Assembly (NCBI GenBank): GCA_016208975.1
Contig: JACQXA010000004.1
Coordinates: 1,799,015-1,863,014, forward strand
DNA: 64,000 nt
Direction of reading: 5' to 3'
Origin: Nitrospinota bacterium
GTDB taxonomy: Bacteria; Nitrospinota_A; UBA7883; JACRLM01
This document shows positions 41,086 through 49,640 of the stretch, piece after piece. The position numbers were made by a program, and so were the translations under genes. The notes under the pieces are model-generated. The model ran no database searches. It was not told the DNA's origin and saw only the letters and a list, made by a program, of their open reading frames with translations. Within the stretch, counting starts at the first letter, position 1. Each line of letters begins with the position of its first letter.

Positions 41086-41817
41086 ATGAAAAGCAGAAAA
41101 GTTGCGGTGGTTACCGGCGGCAACCGGGGCATCGGGTTCGAGGTTTGCCGCAGGCTTGCCCTGGAGAAAATGACCGTGGTGCTAACCAGCCGGGACGAAT
41201 CCAAGGGAAGGCTGGCCGCCGGCGAACTGGAGCGCAAAGGCCTTACGGTGATATACCACCAGCTGGATGTGACCGACATCCACAGCATCAACCTTTTTGT
41301 CCAATGGCTGGACGAGGAGTTCGGCAAGGCGGACGTGCTGGTGAACAACGCCGGGGTGATGCTGGATAAAGACTCCCCGGAGGAGGGGGTCTGCCAACTG
41401 GACGAAAAACTGGCCATATGGGTGGACATCCTCCGCAACACGCTGGACACCAACGTGATGGGCCCATTGCTTCTTACCCTGTCCCTGCTTCCCCTCATGC
41501 GAAAACATTCTTACGGGCGGATCGTGAATGTCTCCTCCAGCCTGGGCCAGCTTACGGAAATGGGCGGCGGCTGGAAGGCGTACCGCATATCCAAAACCGC
41601 CATCAACGCCATGACCCGCATATTGGCCCACGAAACCGCCGGTGCGGACATACTGGTAAACTCCTGTTGCCCGGGCTGGGTGAGAACCGACATGGGCGGG
41701 CCGCAGGCCCCCCTCTCCGTGGAAAACGGCGCCGAGACCATCATTTGGCTGGCCACGCTTCCCCCTCACGGGCCCACCGGGGCCTTTTTCAGGGAAAAAC
41801 AGAAGATAAATTGGTAA
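41086..41817 (+). CDS. Short-chain dehydrogenase, carbonyl-reductase-like
   Basis: 243 residues. Classical SDR: NAD(P)-binding TGGNRGIGFEV, VLVNNAGV, catalytic Ser in VNVSSSLGQL and Tyr/Lys in YRISK. Arg in SRDES after the second strand suggests NADPH preference. The pattern with NTLDTNVMGPLLLT is close to plant/animal carbonyl reductases. Substrate unknown. Probably co-transcribed with the permease (6-base gap). Confidence 0.88.
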   Translation: MKSRKVAVVTGGNRGIGFEVCRRLALEKMTVVLTSRDESKGRLAAGELERKGLTVIYHQLDVTDIHSINLFVQWLDEEFGKADVLVNNAGVMLDKDSPEEGVCQLDEKLAIWVDILRNTLDTNVMGPLLLTLSLLPLMRKHSYGRIVNVSSSLGQLTEMGGGWKAYRISKTAINAMTRILAHETAGADILVNSCCPGWVRTDMGGPQAPLSVENGAETIIWLATLPPHGPTGAFFREKQKINW

Positions 41818-42107
41818 AGCTTTTAAAAATCAAAAGGCTTGGCTCCGTCCACGCCAGTTCGCCGCTAAGCGGATACAAGTTGATGATGGTGGCATTCGTT
41901 TTTTATTGCCTCAAAACATGTACCGCGGTGAATCTTTTTTGCCGCAGTTCTCATCAACAGCTTGTAGCGGCCCCGGTTAAAAGCTTAAACTGGAATTGTT
42001 AGGCTTACCGTTTTCCGTGTATCATTTTCACTTTCCACCGGAAAGAGGTTTTGAAAAGGAATAGAACAGGCTTGCCTGTTTATTGATATTTTGGGGGACT
42101 TTAACAG
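41818..42107. other. Intergenic region before nfnA
   Basis: 290 bp with no supported gene. A GGGGGA ribosome site precedes the nfnA ATG. No clear promoter or repeat was found. Confidence 0.45.
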
Positions 42108-43748
42108 ATGAATGACAAAATTGCGGAAATAGCCGCCGGGTTTGCGTCTCATTCAAACGAAAAACTCGACGAAGCGCTTTCCAGTGTGGCCTCCCTGCAA
42201 AACCTGGCCGTTAACGAAAAACAGCGGCTGGCCGAGGCCATCTCCACGGTGTTTTACCGTGACCATTCCACAGACAGCGCCCTGGCGGCGGTGATAGAGA
42301 AGGCCGAAAAAGCCATGGCCTCTTTGGGTGGCGACGTGGCCGAATGGGTTATAGAGCAGTTGGCCGAGGCCGACTCCGAATCGGCGGAGCATTTCGCCCG
42401 GGCGCTGGGGCTGATGGGCGCCCCAGCCGTGGACAAGACCATTCTGGCCCTGGGCCGCAAGAAGGGGGATACTTACGCGCTGATAAACCTCCTGCTGGCC
42501 GTGGGCAATTTCACCGACCCGGCCATCACGAAAACCTCTGCGGCGTTATTGGCCTGCGCCGATTCCCAGGACAAACAGCTGAAATCCTCCGCCTGTTATT
42601 GTCTGGGGCGGATATTCAACCGCATCCCCCATGGCTCTTTTGGCGAGCGGGAGCGGATGGTGATGTTCGACAAGCTGTTCGCCAGCCTGTCAGACAATTC
42701 CGCGCTGGTCCGCCGCCACGCCGTGCGGGCGTTGGGGAAGGGGACGCGGCAATCCTATTTCACCCCGGAGCAGGTGGACAAGACCCATAAGGCGTTCCGC
42801 GCCATTCTGGGGATGGACAATTTTGACTGGGACAGCGCCTTCATCGTGCGCAACGAGGCGGAGAGCCAGTTGCATTACTGCCGGGGAGGCAAGGAAAGCG
42901 GGAAAATGACCAAGAGCAGGTATAAGCAGGAATTCAAGATCCTGGAGAAACGGGAGCTTTGCCCCAACACCTATTATTTTAAATTCAGCGCTCCGTTTCT
43001 GGCGCGCAAAATTGAGGCGGGGCAGTTCATCATAGTCCGCCCCAACGAGAATTCGGAGCGTATGCCCCTTTCCATCGCCGGATGGGACAGGGAGCAGGGT
43101 TATATAGAGATAATCATCATGGCCGCCGGCCGCACCTCCACCGAGGCCGTAAGAAAAGAGGTTGGGGACTGTTTCACCGACGTGGTTGGCCCGCTGGGCC
43201 AGCGTTCCCACGTGGCCAAATACGAGGGCGCCTGCGTGGTGCTCGGAGGCGGATATGGCACGGGAGCGGTAATCCCTACCGCCCGGGAGTTGAAAAAACT
43301 GGGCAACCGCGTGTACGGCGTGGTGGGCGCCCGCTCAAAAGACCTTTTGATAATGGTGGACGAGCTTAGGGCCGCCTGCGACGAGGTGTTTGTAACAACC
43401 AACGACGGTTCCGCGGGCATACAGGGTTTTGTGACGCACGCCATGGAAAAGATCATGGAGAAGGAAAAAGTGTCCATGGCCCTGGCTGTGGGCCCGGTTC
43501 CCATGATGCAGGCGGTCACCAAAATGACCGAAGGCAAAGACGTGGAGACCTGGGTGAGCCTCAACGCCATCATGGTGGACGGCACCGGGATGTGCGGCGC
43601 CTGCCGGGTAACGGTTGGCGGGAAAACCAGGTTCGCCTGTTATCACGGGCCGGATTTCCTGGGGCATCAGGTGGACTTCAACGAGTTGACCAAACGGCAG
43701 AAAATGTTCGTTGAAAAGGAAAAGGCCGCCCTTGAGGCGATGAAATAA
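42108..43748 (+). CDS. nfnA: NfnA (FAD/2Fe-2S subunit) with N-terminal HEAT-like extension
   Basis: 546 residues, about twice the length of normal NfnA (about 280). Residues 1-255 are helical repeats of HEAT/armadillo type (EWVIEQLAEADSESAEHFAR, ALIRRHAVRALGKG-like unit ALVRRHAVRALGKG). Residues 265-500 are a ferredoxin-NADP reductase fold: RMPLSIAGWDREQGYIEIII (FAD) and GGGYGTGAVIPTARELKKL. The C-terminus binds 2Fe-2S: VDGTGMCGACRVTVGGKTRF then ACYHGPDF. With the next gene it forms the electron-bifurcating NADH-dependent ferredoxin:NADP+ oxidoreductase, or its sulfide dehydrogenase relative SudAB. The HEAT part has no known role in that complex. Confidence 0.88.
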   Translation: MNDKIAEIAAGFASHSNEKLDEALSSVASLQNLAVNEKQRLAEAISTVFYRDHSTDSALAAVIEKAEKAMASLGGDVAEWVIEQLAEADSESAEHFARALGLMGAPAVDKTILALGRKKGDTYALINLLLAVGNFTDPAITKTSAALLACADSQDKQLKSSACYCLGRIFNRIPHGSFGERERMVMFDKLFASLSDNSALVRRHAVRALGKGTRQSYFTPEQVDKTHKAFRAILGMDNFDWDSAFIVRNEAESQLHYCRGGKESGKMTKSRYKQEFKILEKRELCPNTYYFKFSAPFLARKIEAGQFIIVRPNENSERMPLSIAGWDREQGYIEIIIMAAGRTSTEAVRKEVGDCFTDVVGPLGQRSHVAKYEGACVVLGGGYGTGAVIPTARELKKLGNRVYGVVGARSKDLLIMVDELRAACDEVFVTTNDGSAGIQGFVTHAMEKIMEKEKVSMALAVGPVPMMQAVTKMTEGKDVETWVSLNAIMVDGTGMCGACRVTVGGKTRFACYHGPDFLGHQVDFNELTKRQKMFVEKEKAALEAMK

Positions 43749-43765
43749 AAGGAGACCATAGGAAG

Positions 43766-45268
43766 ATGGCCGAAGAGAAAAAAGGGCTTTCCCAGAAAGA
43801 GCGGATGAAAAAACCGCGCAACCACATGCCTTTGAACAAGGCGGAAGAGCGCGTTCACAACTGGGACGAAGTGCCCATGGGCTTTGCGCTTGAACAGGCG
43901 ATGGACGAGGCTGGCCGGTGCATCCAGTGCAAGAAACCCGAGTGCGTGGAGGGATGCCCCGTGGGTATAGACATACCCGCCTTCATTAAACTGGTGGAAG
44001 AAGGGGATGTGGCCGCCGCCGCGAAAAAGATCCGCGAGAAAAACTTCCTGCCAGCCGCCTGCGGCCGGGTTTGCCCCCAGGACAAACAGTGCGAGGCGGT
44101 GTGCGTTGTGGGCAAGAAAAACAGCCCCGTAGGCATCGGCAACCTGGAGCGGTTCGTGGCCGATTACGAGCGCCAGCATCATCTGGACCGGATGCCGGCC
44201 ATCCCCCCCTCCACCGGCAAAAGGGTGGCGGTGGTTGGTTCGGGCCCGTCGGGGCTCACCTGCGCTTATGAGCTTCGCGTTCGCGGGCACGAGGTGACTG
44301 TGTTCGAGGCGTTCCACAGGGGCGGCGGCGTTATGGTTTACGGCATACCCAGGTTCCGCCTGCCGCTGGAGATAATAGACGAAGACCTGAAGCTTTTGGA
44401 AGAGATGGGGGTGGAGTTCGTCTATAACATGATCATAGGCAAGATCCTCACCATAGACGACCTCATGGAAAAAGAGGGGTTCGACGCGGTGTTCATAGGC
44501 ACCGGAGCCGGTTTGCCGAAAATGCTGGGCATCAAGGGGGAAAACCTCAACGGCATTTATTCCGCCAACGAGTACCTCACCCGCATATACCTTATGCACG
44601 CCAACCAGTTCCCGGAGTATCCCACACCCATATTCCAGGGAAATAAAATGGCGGTGATAGGGGCGGGAAACACTGCTATGGACGTGCTTCGCACCGGCAA
44701 ACGGCTGGGGGCGGATGTGACCTGTTTCTACCGGCGCTCCCGGGACGAGGCCCCGGCCCGCACCGAGGAGCTGGAGCACGCCGAACAGGAGTTCATTAAC
44801 TTCAAATGGCTCTCCAGCCCGGTGGAGTTCATAGGCGACGAGAACAACTTCGTGAAAGCCATCAAGTGCGAGAAGATGGTCCTCTCCGAACCGGACGAGT
44901 CTGGCCGCAGGAAACCCGTGGCCACCGGCGAGTATTTTGTGGACGAGATAGATACGGTGGTCTTTTCCCTGGGTTGTGACGTGAACCCCATTATCCCGTC
45001 GGTCACGCCGGACCTGCGCGTCAACAAGTGGGGCATCATCATGGTGGACCAGCAGACCTGCCACACATCCAAAAAAGGCGTGTTCGCCGGGGGCGACGCC
45101 ATCACCGGCGGCTCCACTGTGATACTGGCCATGGGGCAGGCCAAGAACGCCGCCGCCCATATCCACGAGTATCTTACGGACAGTTTCAACTATGAGCTGA
45201 ACATCCCCACAGACCCCAACGCCTCCGGCGTACAGTGGGAGGGGCGGTTCTCCAAAGGGAAACGGTAA
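43766..45268 (+). CDS. nfnB: NfnB / glutamate-synthase-small-subunit-like FAD protein
   Basis: 500 residues, slightly longer than the usual 460-470 because of an N-terminal tail. 4Fe-4S motifs CIQCKKPECVEGCPVGIDIP and ACGRVCPQDKQCEAVC are intact. FAD site: VAVVGSGPSGLTCAYELRVR; NADPH site: MAVIGAGNTAMDVLRTGKRL; then GGDAITGGSTVILAMGQAK. Pairs with the preceding gene (17-base gap), which makes the NfnAB complex more likely than glutamate synthase. Moves electrons between NADH, NADPH and ferredoxin. Confidence 0.92.
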   Translation: MAEEKKGLSQKERMKKPRNHMPLNKAEERVHNWDEVPMGFALEQAMDEAGRCIQCKKPECVEGCPVGIDIPAFIKLVEEGDVAAAAKKIREKNFLPAACGRVCPQDKQCEAVCVVGKKNSPVGIGNLERFVADYERQHHLDRMPAIPPSTGKRVAVVGSGPSGLTCAYELRVRGHEVTVFEAFHRGGGVMVYGIPRFRLPLEIIDEDLKLLEEMGVEFVYNMIIGKILTIDDLMEKEGFDAVFIGTGAGLPKMLGIKGENLNGIYSANEYLTRIYLMHANQFPEYPTPIFQGNKMAVIGAGNTAMDVLRTGKRLGADVTCFYRRSRDEAPARTEELEHAEQEFINFKWLSSPVEFIGDENNFVKAIKCEKMVLSEPDESGRRKPVATGEYFVDEIDTVVFSLGCDVNPIIPSVTPDLRVNKWGIIMVDQQTCHTSKKGVFAGGDAITGGSTVILAMGQAKNAAAHIHEYLTDSFNYELNIPTDPNASGVQWEGRFSKGKR

Positions 45269-45303
45269 CCGGTTTTCCCCAGGATTTTACGGCGGGCGTC
45301 TTG

Positions 45304-45894
45304 ATGGCGCCCGCTTTTTCCGGCTTTTTCCACCGGTGGTTCCCAAAGGCGAAAGGCGTTACAGTGGCTGGATTCCTGAACATCTTCGGTATTCTTTGCG
45401 CCATAGCCCTCACCGCATCGCTGGTGATGGGTTATATGGCGCATTTGGGTATTGTTTCCATTTCAACCCATGTGGTCATAGGAGTGGTCACTCCGCTGGC
45501 GGCGATCCTCGGGCTTTCCATACTCATGTTTTACTTTATCGCCACCGGCTCGGCGGTCAAAGACGTCGCAAAGCGGGGCCTTGTAAACCGCGACTCGTAT
45601 TATGAAACCAGAAGCTTCAAGAAACAGCTGTTTCCATTGATAATCGCCGCAATAGCGCTGTTGATGGCAACGCCTGTCCTTGGCGCGGCGTTCGACGCCC
45701 GAAAAGCCCCGCTTATCATCCACTCCCTTTCCGGATGGGCGGCGCTGGCGGTTTACTGGTTCACCGCGATCCGGGGGATGGATTATTTAAAGCGGAACAT
45801 GGAAATCCTCAACGAAGCGTCCGTAGCGTCGGATAAGCCGGAGGCGGAAGCTGGCGTTACAAAGGGAGTTGAGAGCGAAGGTTCAAAGAGTTAG
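45304..45894 (+). CDS. Four-helix membrane protein of unknown function
   Basis: 196 residues from the ATG at 45304; the start is uncertain because no good ribosome site is seen. Four membrane helices: GFLNIFGILCAIALTASLVM, STHVVIGVVTPLAAILGLSI, LFPLIIAAIALLMATPVLGA, SLSGWAALAVYWFTAIRGM. His residues near helix ends (YMAHLGIVSISTH, LIIHSLSGW) could ligate heme, as in small membrane cytochromes b, but that is a guess. Directly downstream of nfnB, so possibly linked to redox metabolism. Confidence 0.6.
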   Translation: MAPAFSGFFHRWFPKAKGVTVAGFLNIFGILCAIALTASLVMGYMAHLGIVSISTHVVIGVVTPLAAILGLSILMFYFIATGSAVKDVAKRGLVNRDSYYETRSFKKQLFPLIIAAIALLMATPVLGAAFDARKAPLIIHSLSGWAALAVYWFTAIRGMDYLKRNMEILNEASVASDKPEAEAGVTKGVESEGSKS

Positions 45895-45904
45895 CCTCCC
45901 CGCA

Positions 45905-45965
45905 TACCCCCATGCCTCCAGCGCGCAAATGGGGTGGGGGTTCTCCAAAGGGAAATGGCAATGTT
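45905..45965 (+). other. Degenerate duplicate of the nfnB 3' end
   Basis: About 55 bases after the membrane-protein stop resemble the last codons of nfnB (45215-45270). The block GGTTCTCCAAAGGGAAA is shared, and translation gives HASSAQMGWGFSKGKW against NASGVQWEGRFSKGKR. Looks like a remnant of a local duplication. The remaining 175 bases to the next gene hold nothing recognised. Confidence 0.6.
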
Positions 45966-46139
45966 TTACTGGGTCGCAGGGTGTAGTAAAATGTATTTTA
46001 ATGACAACTTTAGAGAAGGCAGATCCTTTGCCATATTGCGACGGCGCTTTCGGCAATTGGAGAAGGGGCCTTTTTTCTGAAGCCTTAACCCTTGTCAGCC
46101 CTTTGAAAACACATACTGGAAATTAACCGGCGGCGTAGC

Positions 46140-48845
46140 ATGTCAGAAAAGAAAAACCATGCGGTGAGAATGGAGCTGATTCTTACCGGGGCTGTGGTTA
46201 CCGCCATGCTGTTCCTTGCCTTGCTGGCATTCCACCATTTCTCGTGGCGCGCGGCCATGCAGGAAAACGGGCCGTTGCTCAATGGGCTTACCCTGGCCAG
46301 GGCGGACATCTACAAAGGAGCACTGCTTGTTGAAGAGGCGGCGCCTGCGGGTTCGGCGGAAACGCTGAAAAACGCTTTCACAAACTTCACCGACGCCAAA
46401 AGACACTTGCGCCTTTCCGTGAAAAGCGTGGACAGCCCTGATGGGGCGGAAGTCCACGATCCGGCCATAAAAAGAAGGCTTGCCGAGCTGGATGGGAAAA
46501 TCGAGGAACTCAGCGGAGCCGCGCTTGGATGGTGGGCTGTTCGAGGCTCGGCGGATGAGAAGGGAGCATCCTTAAAATTCGCGGAGCTTTTAAATTCGGC
46601 GCAAAACGACGCCGCCGGGCTTGAAAGCGCCTTGTACGAGCTGACCAGGGTGGAGTTGGAGTGGAAAAACCAGCAGTTCGGCCTTGTGGTGGGCATATGG
46701 TTTATTACTCTCGTGGTTGGGCTGGGGATACTCTACCGCATAATCAGGCGGCAGGCCCTGGCGGAAGACGCTCTTTTGAAAAGTGAAAGCAGGCTTTCAA
46801 GGGCTCAGAAAATGGCGCGGCTTGGGGCGTGGGAACTGGATTTGGGCTCGGGGGTCTATTCAGTGTCAGAGGAGACCCTGGATATTTTCGGCCTTGGCGC
46901 CGGGAACGGCCCTCTTACCCGTGAAATAATGATGGCCAGAGTGCATCCCGACGACAAGGAAGCGGTGGAGAAAGCCCGGGCGCAGGCGGAGCAAAACCGT
47001 TCCATCAGCATGGAGTACAAGATAGTCCGCCCCGATGGCTCCACCGGGGTTGTGTATGAATACGGGGAGTTGGAGGCCGCCCGGCCCGGCCAGGCCGCGC
47101 GCCTTATTGGAGCGGTGCAGGATGTCACCTATTTGCGGCAAGCAGAAGACCTTTTGCTCCTGGCCACCAACGTGTTCGCCAATGCGATAGAAGGGGTTTT
47201 GGTGACCGATCCCAGAGGGGTAATAGAATTCGCCAACCCGGCGGCCACAGAAATCACAGGGTATAGCCAGGAAGAACTGGTGGGCAAGACTCCTCGAATA
47301 CTCAAGTCGGACCGTCACGACAACCAATTCTACAAAGAGTTGTGGGGGGCTCTCTTAAAAGACGGCGCGTGGCAGGGGGAAATCTGGAACCGGAGGAAAA
47401 ACCGGGAGGCGTATCCTGAAAAGCTCACCATAACCGCAATCAAGGACATGAATGGCCGGATAACCAAGTTTGTTTCGGTCTTCCACGACATAAGCCAGAT
47501 AAAGAAGAGCGAAGAAAAGATTGAATACCAGGCTTATCACGATGCCCTTACGGCCTTGCCCAACAAAGTGTTATTCAGCGACAGGCTTACCCAGTCCATA
47601 GGATACGCCCACAGGACAGAAAAGAAACTGGCTGTCCTCTTTTTTGGTTTGGACCGGCTCAAGAACATAAACGAGACCTTGGGGCATAACAAAGGGGACA
47701 TCCTCTTGCAAAGAGCCGCCCAGCGTTTACTCAACATCGTCAGGGAGGGAGACACCCTGGCCCGTTTCGGCGGGGACGAGTTCGCTCTTATCCAGGAGGA
47801 CATCCAGACCGAGCAGGACGCGGTAAAGATGATATTGAAAATCCTTCGCGCGGTTTCAGAACCATTCGACCTGGAGGGACACGAGCTATATATAACCACC
47901 AGCGCGGGCGGCGCCATTTATCCCGCCGACGGATCCGACTCGCCGACTCTCATAAAAAACGCCGAGATAGCCATGCGCCGGGCCAAGGATTCTGGCAGGA
48001 ACACCTATCAGCTCTATACATCCTCCATGAACGTCAAAAGCTTCGAGAAACTTTCTCTGGAGGCCGACCTTCGAAAGGCAATAGAACGGGGCGGTTTCCT
48101 TGTGCATTACCAGCCCAAGGTGTCTCTGGCCACGGGGGAAATTACCGGCATGGAGGCGCTGGCGCGCTGGAACCACCCGATGAGGGGGCTTATACCGCCA
48201 GCGGAGTTCATACCCCTGGCGGAAGAGACCGGCCTAATCGCCCCCATAGGCGAATGGGTGATGGAAACCGCCTGCGAACAGAACCGAAGGTGGAGGGAGG
48301 CGGGGTATAAGGACCTGACCATAGCGGTAAACCTTTCGGCAGTCCAGTTCAGGAAGAAGGATTTGAACCGCACAATAGAGACCATTCTGTCCCGCGCGGG
48401 GCTGGAGCCTGCCTATCTGAACATAGAGCTTACCGAGAGCGTGGTGATGGGGGAGGTGGACTCGGCAATATCCATCCTGCGAAAACTCAAGGACATGGGG
48501 GTGAAAATATCCATAGACGATTTCGGTACCGGATATTCATCGTTAAGCTACCTGAAAAAATTCCCCATAGACTACCTAAAGATAGACAGGAGTTTTATTA
48601 AGGATGTCATAAACGATCCGGACGACGCCGCCATAGTGTCGGCCATAATCCACATGGCCAAGCGGCTGGAGTTACAGGTGGTGGCCGAAGGGGTTGAAAC
48701 TGAAGAACAGTTGGAGTTTGTAAGGCGGAATGGATGTGAAGAGGTTCAAGGCTACCTTTACAGCCCACCCAAGACCGCCATGGAACTTACCAGGATTTTA
48801 GCCGCTGGCGGTTTGTTGCGGCCAACAAAGCTTGGCGCGGTTTAA
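46140..48845 (+). CDS. Membrane PAS-PAS-GGDEF-EAL c-di-GMP enzyme
   Basis: 901 residues. Two membrane helices (about 11-31 and 180-200) bracket a helical periplasmic sensor of about 150 residues. Two PAS domains follow (about 215-330 and 335-455; YKIVRPDGSTGVVYEYGELE, then ITGYSQEELVGKTPRILKS). GGDEF domain near 543: RFGGDEFALIQED, with the substrate strand reading LFFGLDRLKNINETLGHNKG. EAL domain near 671: MEALARWNHP, IELTESVV, IDDFGTGYSSLSYLKKFP, LKIDRSFIKD, VVAEGVETEEQ, EEVQGYLYSPP; all catalytic residues are present, so phosphodiesterase activity is likely. Monocistronic. Confidence 0.93.
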   Translation: MSEKKNHAVRMELILTGAVVTAMLFLALLAFHHFSWRAAMQENGPLLNGLTLARADIYKGALLVEEAAPAGSAETLKNAFTNFTDAKRHLRLSVKSVDSPDGAEVHDPAIKRRLAELDGKIEELSGAALGWWAVRGSADEKGASLKFAELLNSAQNDAAGLESALYELTRVELEWKNQQFGLVVGIWFITLVVGLGILYRIIRRQALAEDALLKSESRLSRAQKMARLGAWELDLGSGVYSVSEETLDIFGLGAGNGPLTREIMMARVHPDDKEAVEKARAQAEQNRSISMEYKIVRPDGSTGVVYEYGELEAARPGQAARLIGAVQDVTYLRQAEDLLLLATNVFANAIEGVLVTDPRGVIEFANPAATEITGYSQEELVGKTPRILKSDRHDNQFYKELWGALLKDGAWQGEIWNRRKNREAYPEKLTITAIKDMNGRITKFVSVFHDISQIKKSEEKIEYQAYHDALTALPNKVLFSDRLTQSIGYAHRTEKKLAVLFFGLDRLKNINETLGHNKGDILLQRAAQRLLNIVREGDTLARFGGDEFALIQEDIQTEQDAVKMILKILRAVSEPFDLEGHELYITTSAGGAIYPADGSDSPTLIKNAEIAMRRAKDSGRNTYQLYTSSMNVKSFEKLSLEADLRKAIERGGFLVHYQPKVSLATGEITGMEALARWNHPMRGLIPPAEFIPLAEETGLIAPIGEWVMETACEQNRRWREAGYKDLTIAVNLSAVQFRKKDLNRTIETILSRAGLEPAYLNIELTESVVMGEVDSAISILRKLKDMGVKISIDDFGTGYSSLSYLKKFPIDYLKIDRSFIKDVINDPDDAAIVSAIIHMAKRLELQVVAEGVETEEQLEFVRRNGCEEVQGYLYSPPKTAMELTRILAAGGLLRPTKLGAV

Positions 48846-48875
48846 GCTTTAAGGTTTGCGCGCGGGAAAGGGGGG

Positions 48876-48908
48876 GCGGCCCAGGAAAAGGGGTGTTTTC
48901 CGGGCCGC
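48876..48908. terminator. Hairpin between convergent genes, possible terminator
   Basis: GCGGCCC/GGGCCGC and GGAAAA/TTTTCC form a 13-bp stem with one bulged A and a short GGGGTG loop. It sits between the PAS-GGDEF-EAL gene and the convergent small gene at 48920. Neither strand has a long T-run after it, so termination is only probable. Confidence 0.5.
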
Positions 48909-48919
48909 TTGCGTGGGGG

Positions 48920-49081
48920 TCACTCTTCAGCGAACAGATGGCTGTAAATGCTCTTTTCATATAGCCGGGCGGTGAGTATGGCCGTTCTCTTGCGCAAAAC
49001 CCAGGAGAGCGAACAATAGACATGAAGCGGATTGAACACATGCCGCATCCTGTCTTTCAGTGTCAGCTCCGTGGTTCTCAT
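48920..49081 (-). CDS. Small basic protein of unknown function (53 aa)
   Basis: 53 residues from the ATG at 49081, which has AAGGAG 9 bases upstream; upstream in-frame starts lie too close to that site. Sequence includes LKDRMRHVFNPLHVYCSLSW and LTARLYEKSIYSHLF, amphipathic and basic, with a pattern that looks conserved rather than random. No family recognised with certainty. Isolated on the minus strand. Confidence 0.55.
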   Translation of the reverse strand: MRTTELTLKDRMRHVFNPLHVYCSLSWVLRKRTAILTARLYEKSIYSHLFAEE

Positions 49082-49370
49082 GGCCTTCATCTCCTTAGCT
49101 AACAAACTTATCGGCGAACCGGGAAATTTATATAACTGAAAAAATATTTTGCATAAGCGGCGCCATTACATAAATTGCCGGTTTTACAATGGGTTGATAC
49201 TTTGCCGCTGGTTTTAGAAGTAAGAGCCTCCAAAAAAGGTGGACTAAATTAAGACAAAAGGCGACGTAATTTGTCAACAGTGGTGAAGGTGATTTAAAGG
49301 CTTTTTGCGCCCGGGTACAGCAATCATGGGTGATAGGGGTTGAAAACCCAATAACCGGCTTAAAAGTGTT
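49082..49370. other. Intergenic region, no gene seen
   Basis: About 290 bp, AT-rich, between the small 53-aa gene's start and the terminator of the SelW-like gene. It must hold the promoter of the 53-aa gene; no clear elements were found. Confidence 0.45.
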
Positions 49371-49400
49371 AAAAACCTGGCGCCGCGGCGCCAGGTTTTT
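49371..49400 (-). terminator. Perfectly palindromic terminator after the SelW-like gene
   Basis: A 30-base perfect palindrome: AAAAACCTGGCGC meets its complement, ending TTTTT on both strands. On the minus strand it overlaps the TAA stop of the selenoprotein gene and ends that transcript. Confidence 0.88.
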
Positions 49401-49629
49401 AACTTTTCCCCAAGGCGGAAAGTTTTTCCACTATTTCGGCATTATCCGGGAACCTGCCTGCCTCATATTTGGAGAAAACAAGCTCCCCATCGGCATGAAC
49501 GTCAAAAATCCCGCCAGATCCGGCGGTCATTTCCGGAATAATACCCAGTTTCGCCTTCAATTCGTCCGCCAGACTGGCGGCGCGTGGAAGGTAGTTTCAC
49601 TGGCGGCAATATGTTATGGACACTTTCAT
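49399..49629 (-). CDS. SelW/Rdx-family selenoprotein with in-frame UGA
   Basis: 76 residues when the TGA at 49597-49599 is read as selenocysteine. The protein starts MKVSITYCRQ, then U, then NYLPRAASLADELKAKLG, then GGIFDVHADGELVFSKYEAG and RFPDNAEIVEKL. This is the complete Rdx (SelW/SelT/SelH) thioredoxin-like pattern: CxxU redox site after the first strand, N-Y-x-P-R-A helix, and the G-x-F-x-V...E-x-G-R-F-P end. Past the TGA the frame stays open to a TAA with full family similarity. A stem-loop CCGCC-AGUCU-GGCGG starts 16 bases after the UGA, where bacterial SECIS elements lie. tRNA-Sec is at 23927. The gene follows the GDT1 gene by 11 bases. Probable thiol redox function; substrate unknown. 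Confidence 0.92.
49566..49599 (-). promoter_or_regulatory. Bacterial SECIS-like element
   Basis: The UGA codon, a 16-base spacer, and a 5- to 6-bp stem CCGCC/GGCGG with loop AGUCU. The E. coli fdhF SECIS has an apical loop of very similar sequence (GGUCU), and the G-U pair needed for SelB binding is present, three bases further from the UGA than in fdhF. Confidence 0.65.
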
Positions 49630-49640
49630 ATTCACCTCTC

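Noticed and set aside
43667-45166. 499-codon open frame on the minus strand
   Set aside because: It is the mirror frame of nfnB, which has full motif support; the antisense frame is His/Gly/Val-rich without any domain.
43766-45268. Glutamate synthase small subunit (gltD)
   Set aside because: Same superfamily, but there is no large subunit; the adjacent FAD/2Fe-2S protein points to NfnAB or SudAB.
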